Below are positions 40,046-51,774 of a stretch of 64,000 bases of DNA, in pieces. Numbering within the stretch: position 1 is the first letter of the stretch; every line of letters begins with the position of its first letter. The position numbers and the translations under genes were made by a program. Source of the stretch: Aphis gossypii (taxonomy: Eukaryota > Arthropoda > Insecta > Hemiptera > Aphididae); the NCBI RefSeq assembly GCF_020184175.1, contig NC_065533.1, positions 42,012,351 through 42,076,350 of the forward strand, read 5' to 3'. The notes below the pieces were generated by a model. The model had not been told where the DNA came from and made no database searches. It was given only the letters and a program-made list of their open reading frames with translations.

Positions 40046-40370
40046 CTTTTTAGTGTACGGCAGCTGTCGTATTGGGTCCATCCGTGAATACAATTATAAT
40101 GCAAATCGATAAAACAAACGTTTGTGAAACGGACGGTAAACAGTTAGACGCCGCACAACAATGTAAATTGTCAACAATAGTTCGTAACAACGGTCGGCGA
40201 TTTTCTTGCCGGGTGACAAGGATACTAAAATGATAACAACCGACGTCGCATCATAGATAATATTATCTATGCGTCGCATGTATCCGTAACCGGGGTACCG
40301 ATACGAAACGTTCTTTACGCACCGTTGCAACACACGAGATTACTAGCGTTTTGTCCGCCACCAAATAATG
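40046..40370 (-). promoter_or_regulatory. Putative non-coding first exon and promoter of xmas
   Basis: This is a CG-enriched block (GGCGGACAAAACGC and CGACGTCGGTTG on the minus strand) ending in the consensus donor AAAAAG|GTGAGT at 40,046. The next acceptor on the strand with good context is the one just before xmas. If joined, a 13-codon upstream frame (start 40,081, MDPIRQLPYTKKL) would end at once in exon 2. The 79-codon frame across the block (40,094-40,333) shows no known domain. Confidence 0.4.
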
Positions 40371-42935
40371 CGAGTAGGAGTAAAATTGTAAAAGTGTTTA
40401 AATATCTTTGTGTAATTTTCGATAAATTATAGCTGAATAATATAATTTATGTAAAAATGTGTTTTATTTTCATAGAAATAAGAAAAATATTATATGAGTT
40501 TATAATAGGTAGATATTTAAAATTTGATGTCTCATTTTCTCCATAATCGACTTTTTTTGATACAAATAAATGGAAGTTTTAAACATGTGTTTCATACAAA
40601 ACTTTAATTTGAAGTAGATTTCCTAGGCCTGAGATTTTATACTTTGGTGGTTTTATTTGATCTAGGTACCTACATTACACTATTACAGAGTAGGTACAAA
40701 AAGTATCAAAGTTCTATATTTTCACTGTTATTTTGATATGATATAAGGTTTTTTATTTTTACTAAAATCTAGTAGTGGGCAGTGGCTGGCTTATATGTAT
40801 AAACTAATATTGTCTTAAGGTAGAATTAAATTTTAAACTATTAGTGATAGTTTCAACTTTCAAGTGTGCGAGATGAAAATTAAACGAGTAATTTAAAATT
40901 AAAAAAATAAGGTTTTTTAGGTTTATAATAGTTTCATATGGACACATTATGTAAAAACTGATGATGTCATTAAGAAGATATACATTTTGAAAGTAATGAT
41001 AATCATAAAATTTTGTTCACTATAACCAAATACTATATACGACATATAGTATATAGATATATATACACATATATATGTTATTTACTATAACACAAAGTTT
41101 ACGCACACCGCTTATGGTTTTATACATACCAACTGATATAATGTAGATGTCAGGTGAATATCTGGTATACGATTTCAAATAGTTCAAACATATTTCAATT
41201 GAAAATTGAAAAATTCAAGATTTTAAGCTACAAAAAAAAAAATAAATAAACTATTTACACTTTTGGGCATACACCATACATTAATAATAATTAGTTATTA
41301 TTAATTATCATATTATAATAAACAAGTATACCTAAAATTTACATTATGCATTGTACACTCTTACTGAACTGGTGTTGACGTTTTAAAACAAAATAAATAA
41401 AATCGTCGTTTTTTTTTAAATGTACTTTTTTTTTAAAAAAAACATTAAAAATAACGAATAGCCATCACTATTTTGTTTACTAGTTTGAATAATAATAATA
41501 ATAACAAAAAAAAAACTATGTATTTCACTATGTAAGCTTGTTTTGTTTATACAATAAACAAAATATAAATAATATAAATACTAATTTAAATAAAATTAGT
41601 TTGGCGCAGGTTAACAAACTATTAATTTTATTTTAATTATTACAAAAATTTTATTCAATATGGTTTCGACGAAGTCATTGTAATATCAATAAGATTATTG
41701 TTCATTAAATTATTCAAAATGTATATTACGTTTGATACGTAGATATTCTTCGATTTTCTTTTTCGGCTAAAATGATTATGTATATCTTCACCTTATATTA
41801 TAAAATCAAACAAATCAGTTATTGAAAAGTAGAACATTTTTTTTTTCAAATTCTTTTGTACCCACCATGTCAATATACAATAAATATTATTTTATGTTAT
41901 ATACAAATCCTGTTTAAATATTTTTATTTTTATTTTATTTATTGTTATAATTGGTTAGTATTAAATTTTTATTACAAAAACCAAATATTTCAGGGGGTAT
42001 TTAAACACACCCAAAACACTCCCTTTTTTACCCTAAATGTAAAAATACCAAGTGTAAAATTCTGATTAAATAAATACAAAACTTTGTTAAAATGTAGGAA
42101 ACATTAACAAATTAAATTAACTATGCTACATTTCTACCAACCAATCTAGCATTAGCTTGAATCATAAAATATAAATTAATATCAAACTATAAAAAAATCA
42201 TAAACATGTATTAGCCCTTGATATTTTCAAAAAAAAGATGACAAATTGCTTATACTTGACACTATTGATAATGACACTAGGACTTGCATCAAAAAATCCT
42301 ACATAAAATAGTACTTCTGGTCACCATACTCTAGATCCCTATGTATACACATATTAAATAATTCTGGCATTAAATTATTTGTTTCATTCTTATTAGGTAT
42401 TTCTTGAATTTTACCAAACCAAATATTACTTGCAAATTGCATTTTTTTCTAAACAATACTATTAAAATATGATATTATAATATTATTATGTTCTGATAAA
42501 AGTATATTTTTATATTTTTCAATGATTGTTAAAGTACTTTAAAAATATATGGTTTATTAGGAACATAATAATTAATATGAAGAAATCAGATTTAAAAAAT
42601 ATTGTTTAGGAAAAAAATTATCGACCGTGACACACAGGGTGACACTATAACTACCTATTTAATATGTATTTTTATGCTTATAGGCTTATACAGCCTTAAC
42701 TTTTAAGTCAAAAAATAGTAGATGACATTTCATTTACCTATTCTGTTATTATAATTTACAATATTTAATATTTATAGTACAAAACTTGTATAATGAGAAA
42801 AGTTAAAATTTTGCCGAAATAGAAATTGATGAACACCACTTTTAAGTTCCAATACCTAAGTATTTTATTCTCATTTCTCATAACTATTTATTTTATATTA
42901 TATTTTTGAACTTATTAATTAGACTATGCCAGCGC
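40371..42935. other. AT-rich intergenic DNA, no gene seen
   Basis: AT-rich sequence with homopolymer runs. No coding frame, RNA or complete element was recognised. Confidence 0.45.
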
Positions 42936-42939
42936 CTAG

Positions 42940-44230
42940 ACTCAATTTTTAATTTTTATTATTATCAATAACTGCCGTAATAGGTGTCGGTACTCACACC
43001 GCTTCAGCCATCCGCCTAGCCACCTTATTATAATATAGGTCTACGGCCTATATTTGTCACCGGCCGACACACACTCACACACACTTACACTCACGCGCCG
43101 TACGCTAAGTTTGTTTATTTGTTTTATGTGTCCGTGATTGGCGTGATTATTTTACTTATATTTTACTTACATGTCATCTCTGTTTAATGTTTAATTACCT
43201 ATTATATTGTTGACGTGAATTATTATATAATATGTTAAAATTACGTACCATAACGCACTATCGGCCGCCGTCCAATACCGGTTGGCGGTTATACACATTA
43301 TATTATTATAGCCAAAGACACAAATTTCTACATTAAGTTTTCAGTCTTCTCTCTAGCGTTTATACGTAACGGAATTTACGCGCACTAATCGCCGTGGTTT
43401 TTTTTTTTTTTGTTAATTACTGCAAAAAGTGTAACTCGGTTGGTGCTAATCGCCACCCTTTTATTAATTTAGGTACTAGTAACTCAGTTCGTGTGCGCAA
43501 ATCGCCACTAGGTACTTTAATATTCTATTTTATGTGTGCGCGAATCGCCACATTTTTTGTATTATATTATATTATATTGTGTGCGCGCTAATCGCCACCA
43601 ATTTTACGTTGTTATTTTATACTTGTTATTGAATTTTTGTCGGCGCTGATCGTCTTATTTATTTATTTTTCGTGTATTATTTAAATTATTTTGTGTCTGT
43701 GCGTGTGAAATTATTATAACCTAGGTAGCTACTGGCCAGCCAAGCACCGACAGAGTTGTGAGTTTTTTATTATATTATTATTTTAATTTAACTATTATAT
43801 TAGTATTACTACTATTATTATTATCGGTAGTGCCAAATTATTTTTACCTGTTGGGCCAAAAAGGCCATGGTTATTATCTTTTATGTATTTTATTGTTGGA
43901 CCAAAGAGGCCGCAGATTTTTTATTATTATATTTTATTTTCCATTTTCAAATTGATTTACCGTCTTTATCAGTTACCTATAAGTTAGTTTTTAAGCACAC
44001 GCCCACACTTATACACATTTACACACACCATCACTTACAAACACTCACAGGTCTTGCTCGGCAAACCTGGCCACTTCATGTTGAGTGCTATAACTAAATA
44101 CACATACACACACATACACAAATTGGTCGGTGGGTAATATAAGGTGCGTACGAAGTGCATGACGTACCTAATCAGGCGCACGGCCTATTATTGTCCGTTC
44201 CTGGTACAAGCAGACTATATTCTAAAAATC
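42940..44230 (+). mobile_element. Retroelement-like segment with a phased repeat
   Basis: The segment stands out for its CG content and for internal repeats: about six copies of (T/A/G)AATCGCCAC-type blocks between 43,386 and 43,654, a CA-rich stretch at 43,068-43,095 and near 44,100, and two copies of TTGG(G/A)CCAAA(A/G)AGGCC at 43,851 and 43,896. No reverse transcriptase or other domain is visible. It resembles a transposon leader or LTR-like region rather than a gene, but I cannot name the family. Confidence 0.35.
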
Positions 44231-44473
44231 TTATAAAATGTAATATAATTTATAAAATTGAAATTTACTATAATGAACATTTCTAAATTATTTTAAATCA
44301 CCATTTTTCCTGCAGCCACATTGAGTATATTCATAAATACAATAAATAAACTATAGAAGTATATTATAACAGCCAATTGTCAATTACAAGTAGCCACCGA
44401 TTTAATAGAAAAAAAAATGAGAGAAATCTATTATAATATATACCTGGCCAGAAACTAATAAAATATGAATTAA

Positions 44474-44479
44474 TTTATT
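44474..44479 (-). terminator. Candidate polyadenylation signal of E2F
   Basis: AATAAA on the minus strand, about 118 bases downstream of the E2F stop codon. It is a plausible distance for 3' end formation, but the whole region is A/T-rich and such hexamers are common. Confidence 0.35.
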
Positions 44480-44596
44480 ATTAGTTATTGCATTACACAA
44501 GGAAAACAATAATTTAAAAAAATAGAAAAAAAAATAATTTAAAATACAATATATTGATAAATTAATAATATGATATATTAATTACAATAACTCTTA

Positions 44597-47500
44597 TTAT
44601 TTAGGTTTAATATCAAAAGCTTCAAATGCACCTTCTGAAGGGTCAATTACACATGGAAAAGTATTTACTGATGGAGGTGGACTCAATCTGAACATTGGAT
44701 AATAAAGTGGAGGAACTAAAATAAATGAAAAATTACATGTAAATAAATTGAATAAAAGTATACTATTAAACTATTATTTGATATCATACCTCTGGTATAT
44801 GATTTAGTTCCATTATCATCTAGTGTATCACAATCTGCAAAATAAAAACGTATAACAATATATTATATTTTAAATGTTAAAATCATGTGTTAAAAATATT
44901 TAATAATGTAAAAATATAAAAAATATTTATTTTTATTTTTTAAAATCTAAACATAAAAAAACCCATTTACAATAAACAATTTTGTGACCACGAGTTTACA
45001 TAAGCAGAATAAAAGACGAAAACTCTTCCAGCATAACTTAAGTGTAAATATATAATATATATAATTTAAAAATTCAAGTCTAAAATTATATTAATTCTGA
45101 GTTGACAATACAAAAGAATCATAGGTATTTTAAATTATAAATAATGAAAACTTGTAACATGTTGTAAGTTTTTTGATTATTAACATTCTTTTATCTAAAA
45201 TAATATGTATAGTTTAAAATTAAAATTATATGGATTCACTATTCATTAGTAAATACAGTCGTTGCCAGATAAACTAAGGCGGCGGCGGCAGCGCTTTTCA
45301 GTAGGTGTATCTCTAACTAGTCGATGTGTAAAATATATGTGTAAGTTATAATAATCCATCTATGTATAAAAATCAATATATAAATATATATATTAATATA
45401 TTTTTGGTAGTAACATTGAAATACGGAGAACCCCTGGTTTTTTGTTATTGCGCTGCCGCCGCCATCTCAATTTATCTAGCAACGACTGTAATGTGTTATA
45501 AAATGAATAATGTTTTGTAATTGGTTAACCATAATATTATAATTAGCAATATTGTATAATTGTAGAAACTGTTTATGTATTAAATTTTATTAATCAAATA
45601 TATGATTATATTTTACAGATTTATGGATTTATTAAAAGCTAATAAATACTAAATAACTGAATGAGAAAGTTCTTACATTTTTATTTAGAAAATATAAATA
45701 CACAATTACAAAATCATAACATAATATGGAGGTTACTTACTTATAATTTTTTCCACTTCTTTACCTTCTTTTTTCAGTACAGTATTGTCTTCTATATCAT
45801 CAGTTTCTTCATTATCTAAAAATAATATGGTATAATTATAAATGTATTAAATTGTATTTATCAAATATCTGATTATTTTTTACAGATTTATGGATTTATT
45901 AAAAGTTAATAAATACTAAATAACTGAATGAGAAAGTTCTTACATTCTTATTTAGAAAATATAAATACACAATTACAAAATCATAACATAATATGGAGGT
46001 TACTTACTTATAATTTTTTCCACTTCTTTACCTTCTTTATTCAGTACAATTATTTCTACTATATCATCAGTTTCTTCATTATCTAAAAATAATAAGGTAT
46101 ATTTATAAATGTATTAAATTGTATTAATCAAATATCTGATTATATTTTACAGATTAATGGATTTATTAAAAGTTAATAAATACTAAATAACTGAATGAGA
46201 AAGTTCTTACATTTTTATTTAGAAAATATAAATACACAATTACAAAATCATAACATAATGTGGAGGTTACTTACTTATAATTTTTTCAACTTCTTTACCT
46301 TCTTTATTCAGTACAGTATTGTCTTCTATATCATCAGTTTCTTCATTATCTAAAAATATTATGGTATAATTATAAATGTATTAAATTGTATTAATCAAAT
46401 ATCTGATTATATTTTACAATTTATGGATTTATTAAAAGTTAATAAATCTAAATAACTGAATGAGAAAGTTCTTACATTTTTATTTAGAAAATAAATACAC
46501 AATTACAAAATCATAACATAATATGGAGATTACTTACTTATAATTTTTTCCACTTCTTTACCTTCTTTTTTCAGTACAGTATTTTATCTATACATCATCA
46601 ATTTCTTCATTATCTAAAAATAATATGGTATAATTATAAATGTATTAAATTGTATTAATCAAATATCTGATTATATTTTACAGATTTATGGATTTATTAA
46701 AAGTTAATAAATTCTAAATAACTGAATGAGAAAGTTCTTACATTTTTATTTAGAAAATATAAATACACAATTACAAAATCATAACATAATATGGAGGTTA
46801 CTTACTTATAATTTTTTCCACTTCTTTACCTTCTTTATTCAGTACAATTATTTCTACTATATCATCAGTTTCTTCATTATCTAAAAATAATAAGGTATAT
46901 TTATAAATTTGATTTTATGTATTGAACCTCAGATTTAATAGTATGTCTCAGACTGTGTTAGCATTAATATCCTTGTTAAAACTCATAACAAATCATTCAT
47001 AAATAAATAACCTTATTAATTATTTTAAACATAACCAAGCAGAACTAAATTTAATAATGAAATTTGTTTTTTTTTTTTTTTTTTTTAATGTAAAATTTTA
47101 TAACTATTTATTGACTTTAATTATTGTATAAGGTATCAGTAACAAAATAGATCGGCCAAAATATTTTGATAATACTATAGGTCCTATCAAGTTCTTTAGA
47201 AAAAAAAGTGATTTTGTTGTTTGAAATATAGGCAGTTTGAATGTACAAACTTTGGTACAGTAGTGCAGTACACAATGAATATATTAGTGGGGGGTAATTT
47301 GTTGAAAATTTGCTAACCCATAATATCATATGATTTAAATTTGCAATTCAGTAATCAATAATGATGGTATTTGAAATTCAACCAGTATAAAGTTAAAATT
47401 ATTTAAATTTTAAATTACGCTGAACAGTGGATATCTATATACCATTCAAGTTACTTGCACAGAGTATAATATATGCCACTATCTTGAACCATTTAATACA

Positions 47501-49337
47501 ATATTTTCAAACTGCCTTTTTTGGTTTTTTGGTTTGAAAGTTAAAATAACAAATGCCTTGATGAAATTCTTATAAGATAAATACAAATTAAAAACATTTT
47601 TCAATAATAGTACTTACTGCATGTAATACTAGATTTTACATCATCAGAATAATTAGTGCGAGGTATTTTTCTTAATTTACTATTTGTTTCCGAAGCACAT
47701 CTTTTATTCTAAACATAAAATGTTTAACATCAATATTAAATTTGTGTAAATATAATTTTATAATATAAAATATTATGTAACTAATAACAATTAAAATTAT
47801 TAAAATTACCTGAAGTTGTGCAAATCCTTTGAAAGAAATAAGATTCATGTTAATTGGCACAGTTTTAGAATTTAAATTTATCTTAAAGGGTATACTGTTA
47901 TTGTTTGGTTGAATACTAGAATTTTGATTAAATTTTGTTCTTGGTATGAAAATTTCTCCTTTAAGTGCTTTCTTAGGCTGTACAGTAAACACTGATTGTT
48001 TTTCTTGTTTATTGGAGATGTCACTACTCAATAAATACATGTAACGAGAAAAAGATTTTTCTTCCTGAAGCAATTTTAAATCATTAGAAAGAATCTGAAA
48101 TAAAAATTGTTATGGCTTTAACTTATATATTAGTATAATTTTATATTTATAAATAGCTTATATGCAAATGGACATTTTTCTATATAAATAAAATTCTTTG
48201 TAGGTAAGTTATTTACATAAATTATGCAATAATAATATAATAAGTCTTAAATTCCTAATTAAATGTGTATTCAATTAAATAAAAGGAGGAATGATCAGCA
48301 TAGACTATAGAAATAAAAGTGCATAACATTCAATTTAGGTTTTTAGAACTAATAAAACCTTGATCTTTAAATTTTAACTATTTGTATAAATTATAAATTT
48401 GTTAAGTAATAATAATTATTCTCTGGTAATAAATAGCTAGTTAACTTTAATTATTGATAAATATATTTCTATAATTACTGTCTATACCAAAGAAGCATCA
48501 TGCTTTTCGGGTTGAGCCGGATCTATTGTAACTTGTAAGGTAATATGATAACTATGAAATAAATTTCTATAAACTTGTATACTAAAGGGTTAAATAAAAT
48601 TTATAAAAATATCATTTTTAATTAAATAATTTAAGTTAAATGAATTACATTTTATAGTATTATTTAATATAAGCAATTCACCTCAAGTTGTTTATCTAAA
48701 ATATCTTCTTGCCATTTTAAAGTTTCTATTTCTGCTTGAAGTTCGTTTCTCTCTAAGGCAATTATTCCCCCTTTTTGAGTTCCTCTAATAAATAAATAGT
48801 CATTTTAATATGTAAAAATAATAGTTAAATGTTAACTGAAGTCTTTAAAATATTGAGCATTTACATCCATTTAACTTGATTTTTGGTCTGTTTTTCTATT
48901 AAACCAATACCTTCTAGTACATTTGTAACATCATATATTCTTCTTTTTTGTTGAATATCAAGCATTGCAGTAGCCTAAAAGAAGCACATAGTTAATTTAT
49001 TACTGCAAATAGGTACCTAGCTTATTATTAAATTGTATACATTTTTAATGAAAAATTAGATTTTGAAAAAAATTCCTACTTCATAATTTAATTATTTTGC
49101 TTTATAGCTTAGAGTAAATAAAACAAATAACAATAATAAGTCAATTACTTTGTCTAAATGCATTACTCCATCCGAAGTGTTTTGAAGAAGATCAATAAAT
49201 TTGAGAACTAATTTGCCCAATTTATTGTTTTTCTGCCTTTTGCCTAAAACCGTATCCTTATTAGACAATAACTTTGAGGAAGATGGAGTCTCCTCATTAA
49301 TGCTTTTCACAAGATCCATAATGTTTTGATCATCCAT
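44597..49337 (-). CDS. E2F: E2F transcription factor (E2F4/5 type) with a repeated acidic exon
   Basis: Cell-cycle transcription factor that binds DNA with a DP partner and is controlled by Rb-family pocket proteins. Exons: 49149-49337, 48865-48974, 48682-48784, 47810-48094, 47618-47708, five repeat cassettes (46806-46880, 46538-46613, 46275-46349, 46008-46082, 45741-45815), 44790-44834, 44597-44715. Sites are GT/AG and phases agree. Without the second cassette the frame is 1,242 nt (413 aa). Domains: winged helix LGKLVLKFIDLLQ ... RRIYDVTNVLEGIGLIEK (about 35-100); coiled-coil dimerisation region ALERNELQAEIETLKWQEDI (about 105-145); marked-box-like KQSVFTVQPKKALKGEIFIP; acidic repeats (NEETDDIEDNTVLNKEGKEV); and a C-terminal pocket-protein-binding-like motif DPSEGAFEAFDI. 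The C-terminal E2F tail and short N-terminus favour the E2F4/5 (Drosophila E2f2) branch. The start could be 49,373 instead, adding 12 residues. Confidence 0.9.
45256..45488. mobile_element. TA-flanked MITE with GC-rich arms in an E2F intron
   Basis: The 39-base arms at 45,256-45,294 and 45,450-45,488 are inverted copies. They start CAGTCGTTGC and carry GGCGGCGGC(G)GCAGCGC at their inner ends. The element is flanked by TA on both sides, as for Tc1/mariner-type insertions. It is about 233 bp and non-coding. It lies between the last repeat cassette and the 45-nt exon of E2F. Confidence 0.75.
45566..46905 (-). repeat. Five-copy tandem array of a 75-nt exon plus intron in E2F
   Basis: A unit of about 267 bp (268, 263, 267 and 267 between successive exon ends) is repeated. 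Each unit has an acceptor TTTTTAG|ATAATG, a 75-nt exon coding about 25 acidic residues, the donor ATTATAA|GTAAGTAACC and a conserved intron. Splice phase is 1 on both sides, so any number of copies keeps frame. Exons 45,741-45,815 and 46,275-46,349 are of one type (DDIEDNTVL). Exons 46,008-46,082 and 46,806-46,880 are of another (DDIVEIIVL) and are identical to each other. Exon 46,538-46,613 has 76 nt and an in-frame TAG. Confidence 0.9.
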
Positions 49338-50276
49338 ATTCACTTGAACATAAAACATATAAATACTTAACATCTATACAATACACTATATTGTATAATG
49401 ATATAACTGTACAGTAACCATGTAGGCCTTGTTTAAATTATTATTAAAGTAGGATATTACTTTAATAATATCGATTTGAACACCAACATGGAAAATTGAT
49501 TTCAGATATAAGAAATAATATTTCTATATTATATTATATATAATCACAGCATTTTAACGGTATTCCGCGGTTATTAAAAAAAAACGAAAGATAAGAATAA
49601 GAACGAAACGGGAGGCCTAATACTTCGCACAAGCGTGGCTTTGTTCCGCGGCGGCGGTCCGACGCGCCACCGCCGACGAGAGCGTCACATTACTTCAGTA
49701 TCGACTGCCGATAAGTTAAAATAATTTTAAATGTACAGTAAGTACGACGCACGCACGCATACGTATCTACCTAGCACTTTGAAAGTACGGGCGACCGAAG
49801 CGTCCCGAGAGAACGCGACAAGTTGAATCAACAAGTTGCCTGCGCGCTGCCCTACAAAACTGGTCGCTGTGGTGTTCCGTTCTTATTTTAAACAGATTAT
49901 TGTGTGTAAAATAATAATTGAATCAATTATTAACGCAACTAAATTGAAGTTTTATATTTTCACTGTTATTGTGGCTTAATATTTAAGAAAATTCTCCTAC
50001 AGTGCTAGTTACTATTTTTATTTTAAGAAATGAGATAATATTATGATAAGGTTATAATATTAAAATAATTTCAGAGGTATCAATATACTGTCTCAACTTT
50101 GATGTGAACAAACAATAACTAAAACCCTGATAAAGTCAATTAGAATATTTTATTATAGTTTAGATATAATGTAAGTTGTAACTATTTTACTGAAATACTT
50201 ATACCATGGATCAATTATAATCTACTATGTAGTTTTAATTTTATATTATACACCACTGAAAGTAGATAATACTAAT
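49338..50276 (-). promoter_or_regulatory. E2F upstream region, CG-rich block
   Basis: Directly upstream of E2F on the minus strand, a CG-rich block (about 49,610-49,870; CCGCGGCGGCGGTCCGACGC) is surrounded by AT-rich DNA. It may be a promoter of E2F, or a leader if transcription starts further up near 51.1-51.4 kb. A reasonable acceptor (TGTATAG|ATG) precedes the longer start at 49,373. Confidence 0.35.
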
Positions 50277-50433
50277 CAGTGGCGTATCCTGAATGATTTT
50301 ATGGGGGGTGGTTACAGGAATAAAAATATATCTACAACATAATATTATTAAATAAATATCAATTTAAATTATTAAAAAAAAGCCCAAGGGGGTGGTTTGA
50401 ACTCCCAAAACCATCCCAGTGGATACGCCACTG
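50277..50433. mobile_element. hAT-like MITE with exact 8-bp target duplication
   Basis: The ends CAGTGGCGTATCC and GGATACGCCACTG are perfect inverted repeats. They are flanked by ATACTAAT at 50,269-50,276 and again at 50,434-50,441. The body is 157 bp with G- and C-rich tracts and no coding frame. The exact duplication indicates a recent insertion compared with the others here. Confidence 0.85.
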
Positions 50434-50753
50434 ATACTAATAAGTAAATTGTTTGTAAATAATATTTTTAATAATTTAAGTTTCTTATCAACTACCTATG
50501 TAAATTTGTTGCTACAATAAAAAAGGAAATAAAATTGTAATTCAAATAACCTAATTAATATCCAACCACAGATATTTAAATATTATAAGGGCAGTATTAT
50601 GCTGATTCATTATTAGTAAAAAGTAAAAAGTAATAAAAAATAATAAAAAGTTGTTCCTATTGATATCTAAGGTAGGTATTGTTTTTCATTAAATATAGAT
50701 ATTCAACTAATGTAATACAATATGCACTAGTATGTGTTACTAATTGCCTACAT

Positions 50754-50970
50754 CAGCGATTCTCAACCTGTGATACGTGTACCACTAGTGGTACGTGGCA
50801 AGCTCATAGGTGGTACGCGAAGAAAATCTCTCTTTATAAAAAACATATACGTATACATTATTAATAACCAAAAAAAAAAAAAAAAAAATGCAAAAATATG
50901 GTCAGGTGGTATGTAAAAATGTTCAAACTGTGTAGGTGGTACGCGAATACAAAAAGGTTAAGAATCGCTG
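50754..50970. mobile_element. hAT-like MITE with exact 8-bp target duplication
   Basis: The ends CAGCGATTCTCAACC and GGTTAAGAATCGCTG are inverted repeats with one mismatch. They are flanked by GCCTACAT at 50,746-50,753 and 50,971-50,978. The 217-bp body repeats TGGTACG-type words and has an A tract near 50,871-50,888. It is non-coding; the short open frames across it are shadows. Confidence 0.85.
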
Positions 50971-51094
50971 GCCTACATAATTAAATAGGTATCTTTTATT
51001 AAATCAATTATAACCGCATACACGGTTTATCATTAATTTTAATTGCTCGTATTAAGGTATAATATTATTGTGTTTGAAATAATATAGTACCTAC

Positions 51095-51560
51095 CTTACG
51101 GTTTACAGTATCTAGTACCTTATTTCGAGGAAACTGATAGTGAAGTCCACACTTGACTCGTACGGCGTCTGCAATCGCTTGGTGGTTGAGGAAAACAAAA
51201 CACGCTTTTCAACAATAAAATGCCGCAACACTGATGAATTAAATAAATGAAATGCAAAAAAATAATAGTAGCGTCGGTCGTCACGTAAATTACGAATTGT
51301 TAATTTGGCGCAAAATGTGGTAGGCGATCAATGACGGAAAGAAATGACTTGTTAGACGATTACTGATTAGACATTTATCGTCTCGACGAATTATGAACAA
51401 ATAAAACCAAACTGCCCACTACGCCCTGATACAGATATATGTTACAATAAATATGGCAACAATGGCTACTCATAGCGTGGGTAGCTACGAGTAGCCAGTA
51501 GGAGATGGCCACGTGAACGCATTACTTCGTTTCCAAAGAACATAGATTCCGATGGAGGTT
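51095..51560 (-). promoter_or_regulatory. Possible distal E2F first exon and promoter with an E2F-like site
   Basis: On the minus strand two good donors end this CG-enriched block: AATAAG|GTACTAG at 51,119 and CGTAAG|GTAGGT at 51,095. Upstream, at 51,304-51,315, lies TTTGGCGCAAAA, close to the E2F consensus TTTSSCGC. Since the next gene on this strand is E2F, this may be its distal first exon and promoter, with self-regulation as known for some E2F genes. No transcript evidence is visible in the sequence. Confidence 0.3.
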
Positions 51561-51774
51561 TGTAACCGGTTTCACCAAGGGAATTACCCGTATTCGCCAA
51601 AATTTGAAATGATAATTTAACAAAGTTGATTTATTTTTTTGTGTGTTTGGAATATTTTAAATTGGAGCTTTTTATATAAATGTCTATCTGAAATTACCAA
51701 AATTTTTAAAAAATATACTTATAATTGGATGTGATTTATAAAACTGTTGATTAAAATGTAAAATTAGTATTTAA

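Noticed and set aside
45566..46905. CRISPR-like or satellite interpretation of the repeated units
   Set aside because: The units are about 267 bp, contain conserved splice sites and in-frame exons that fit the E2F gene model, and the genome is eukaryotic.
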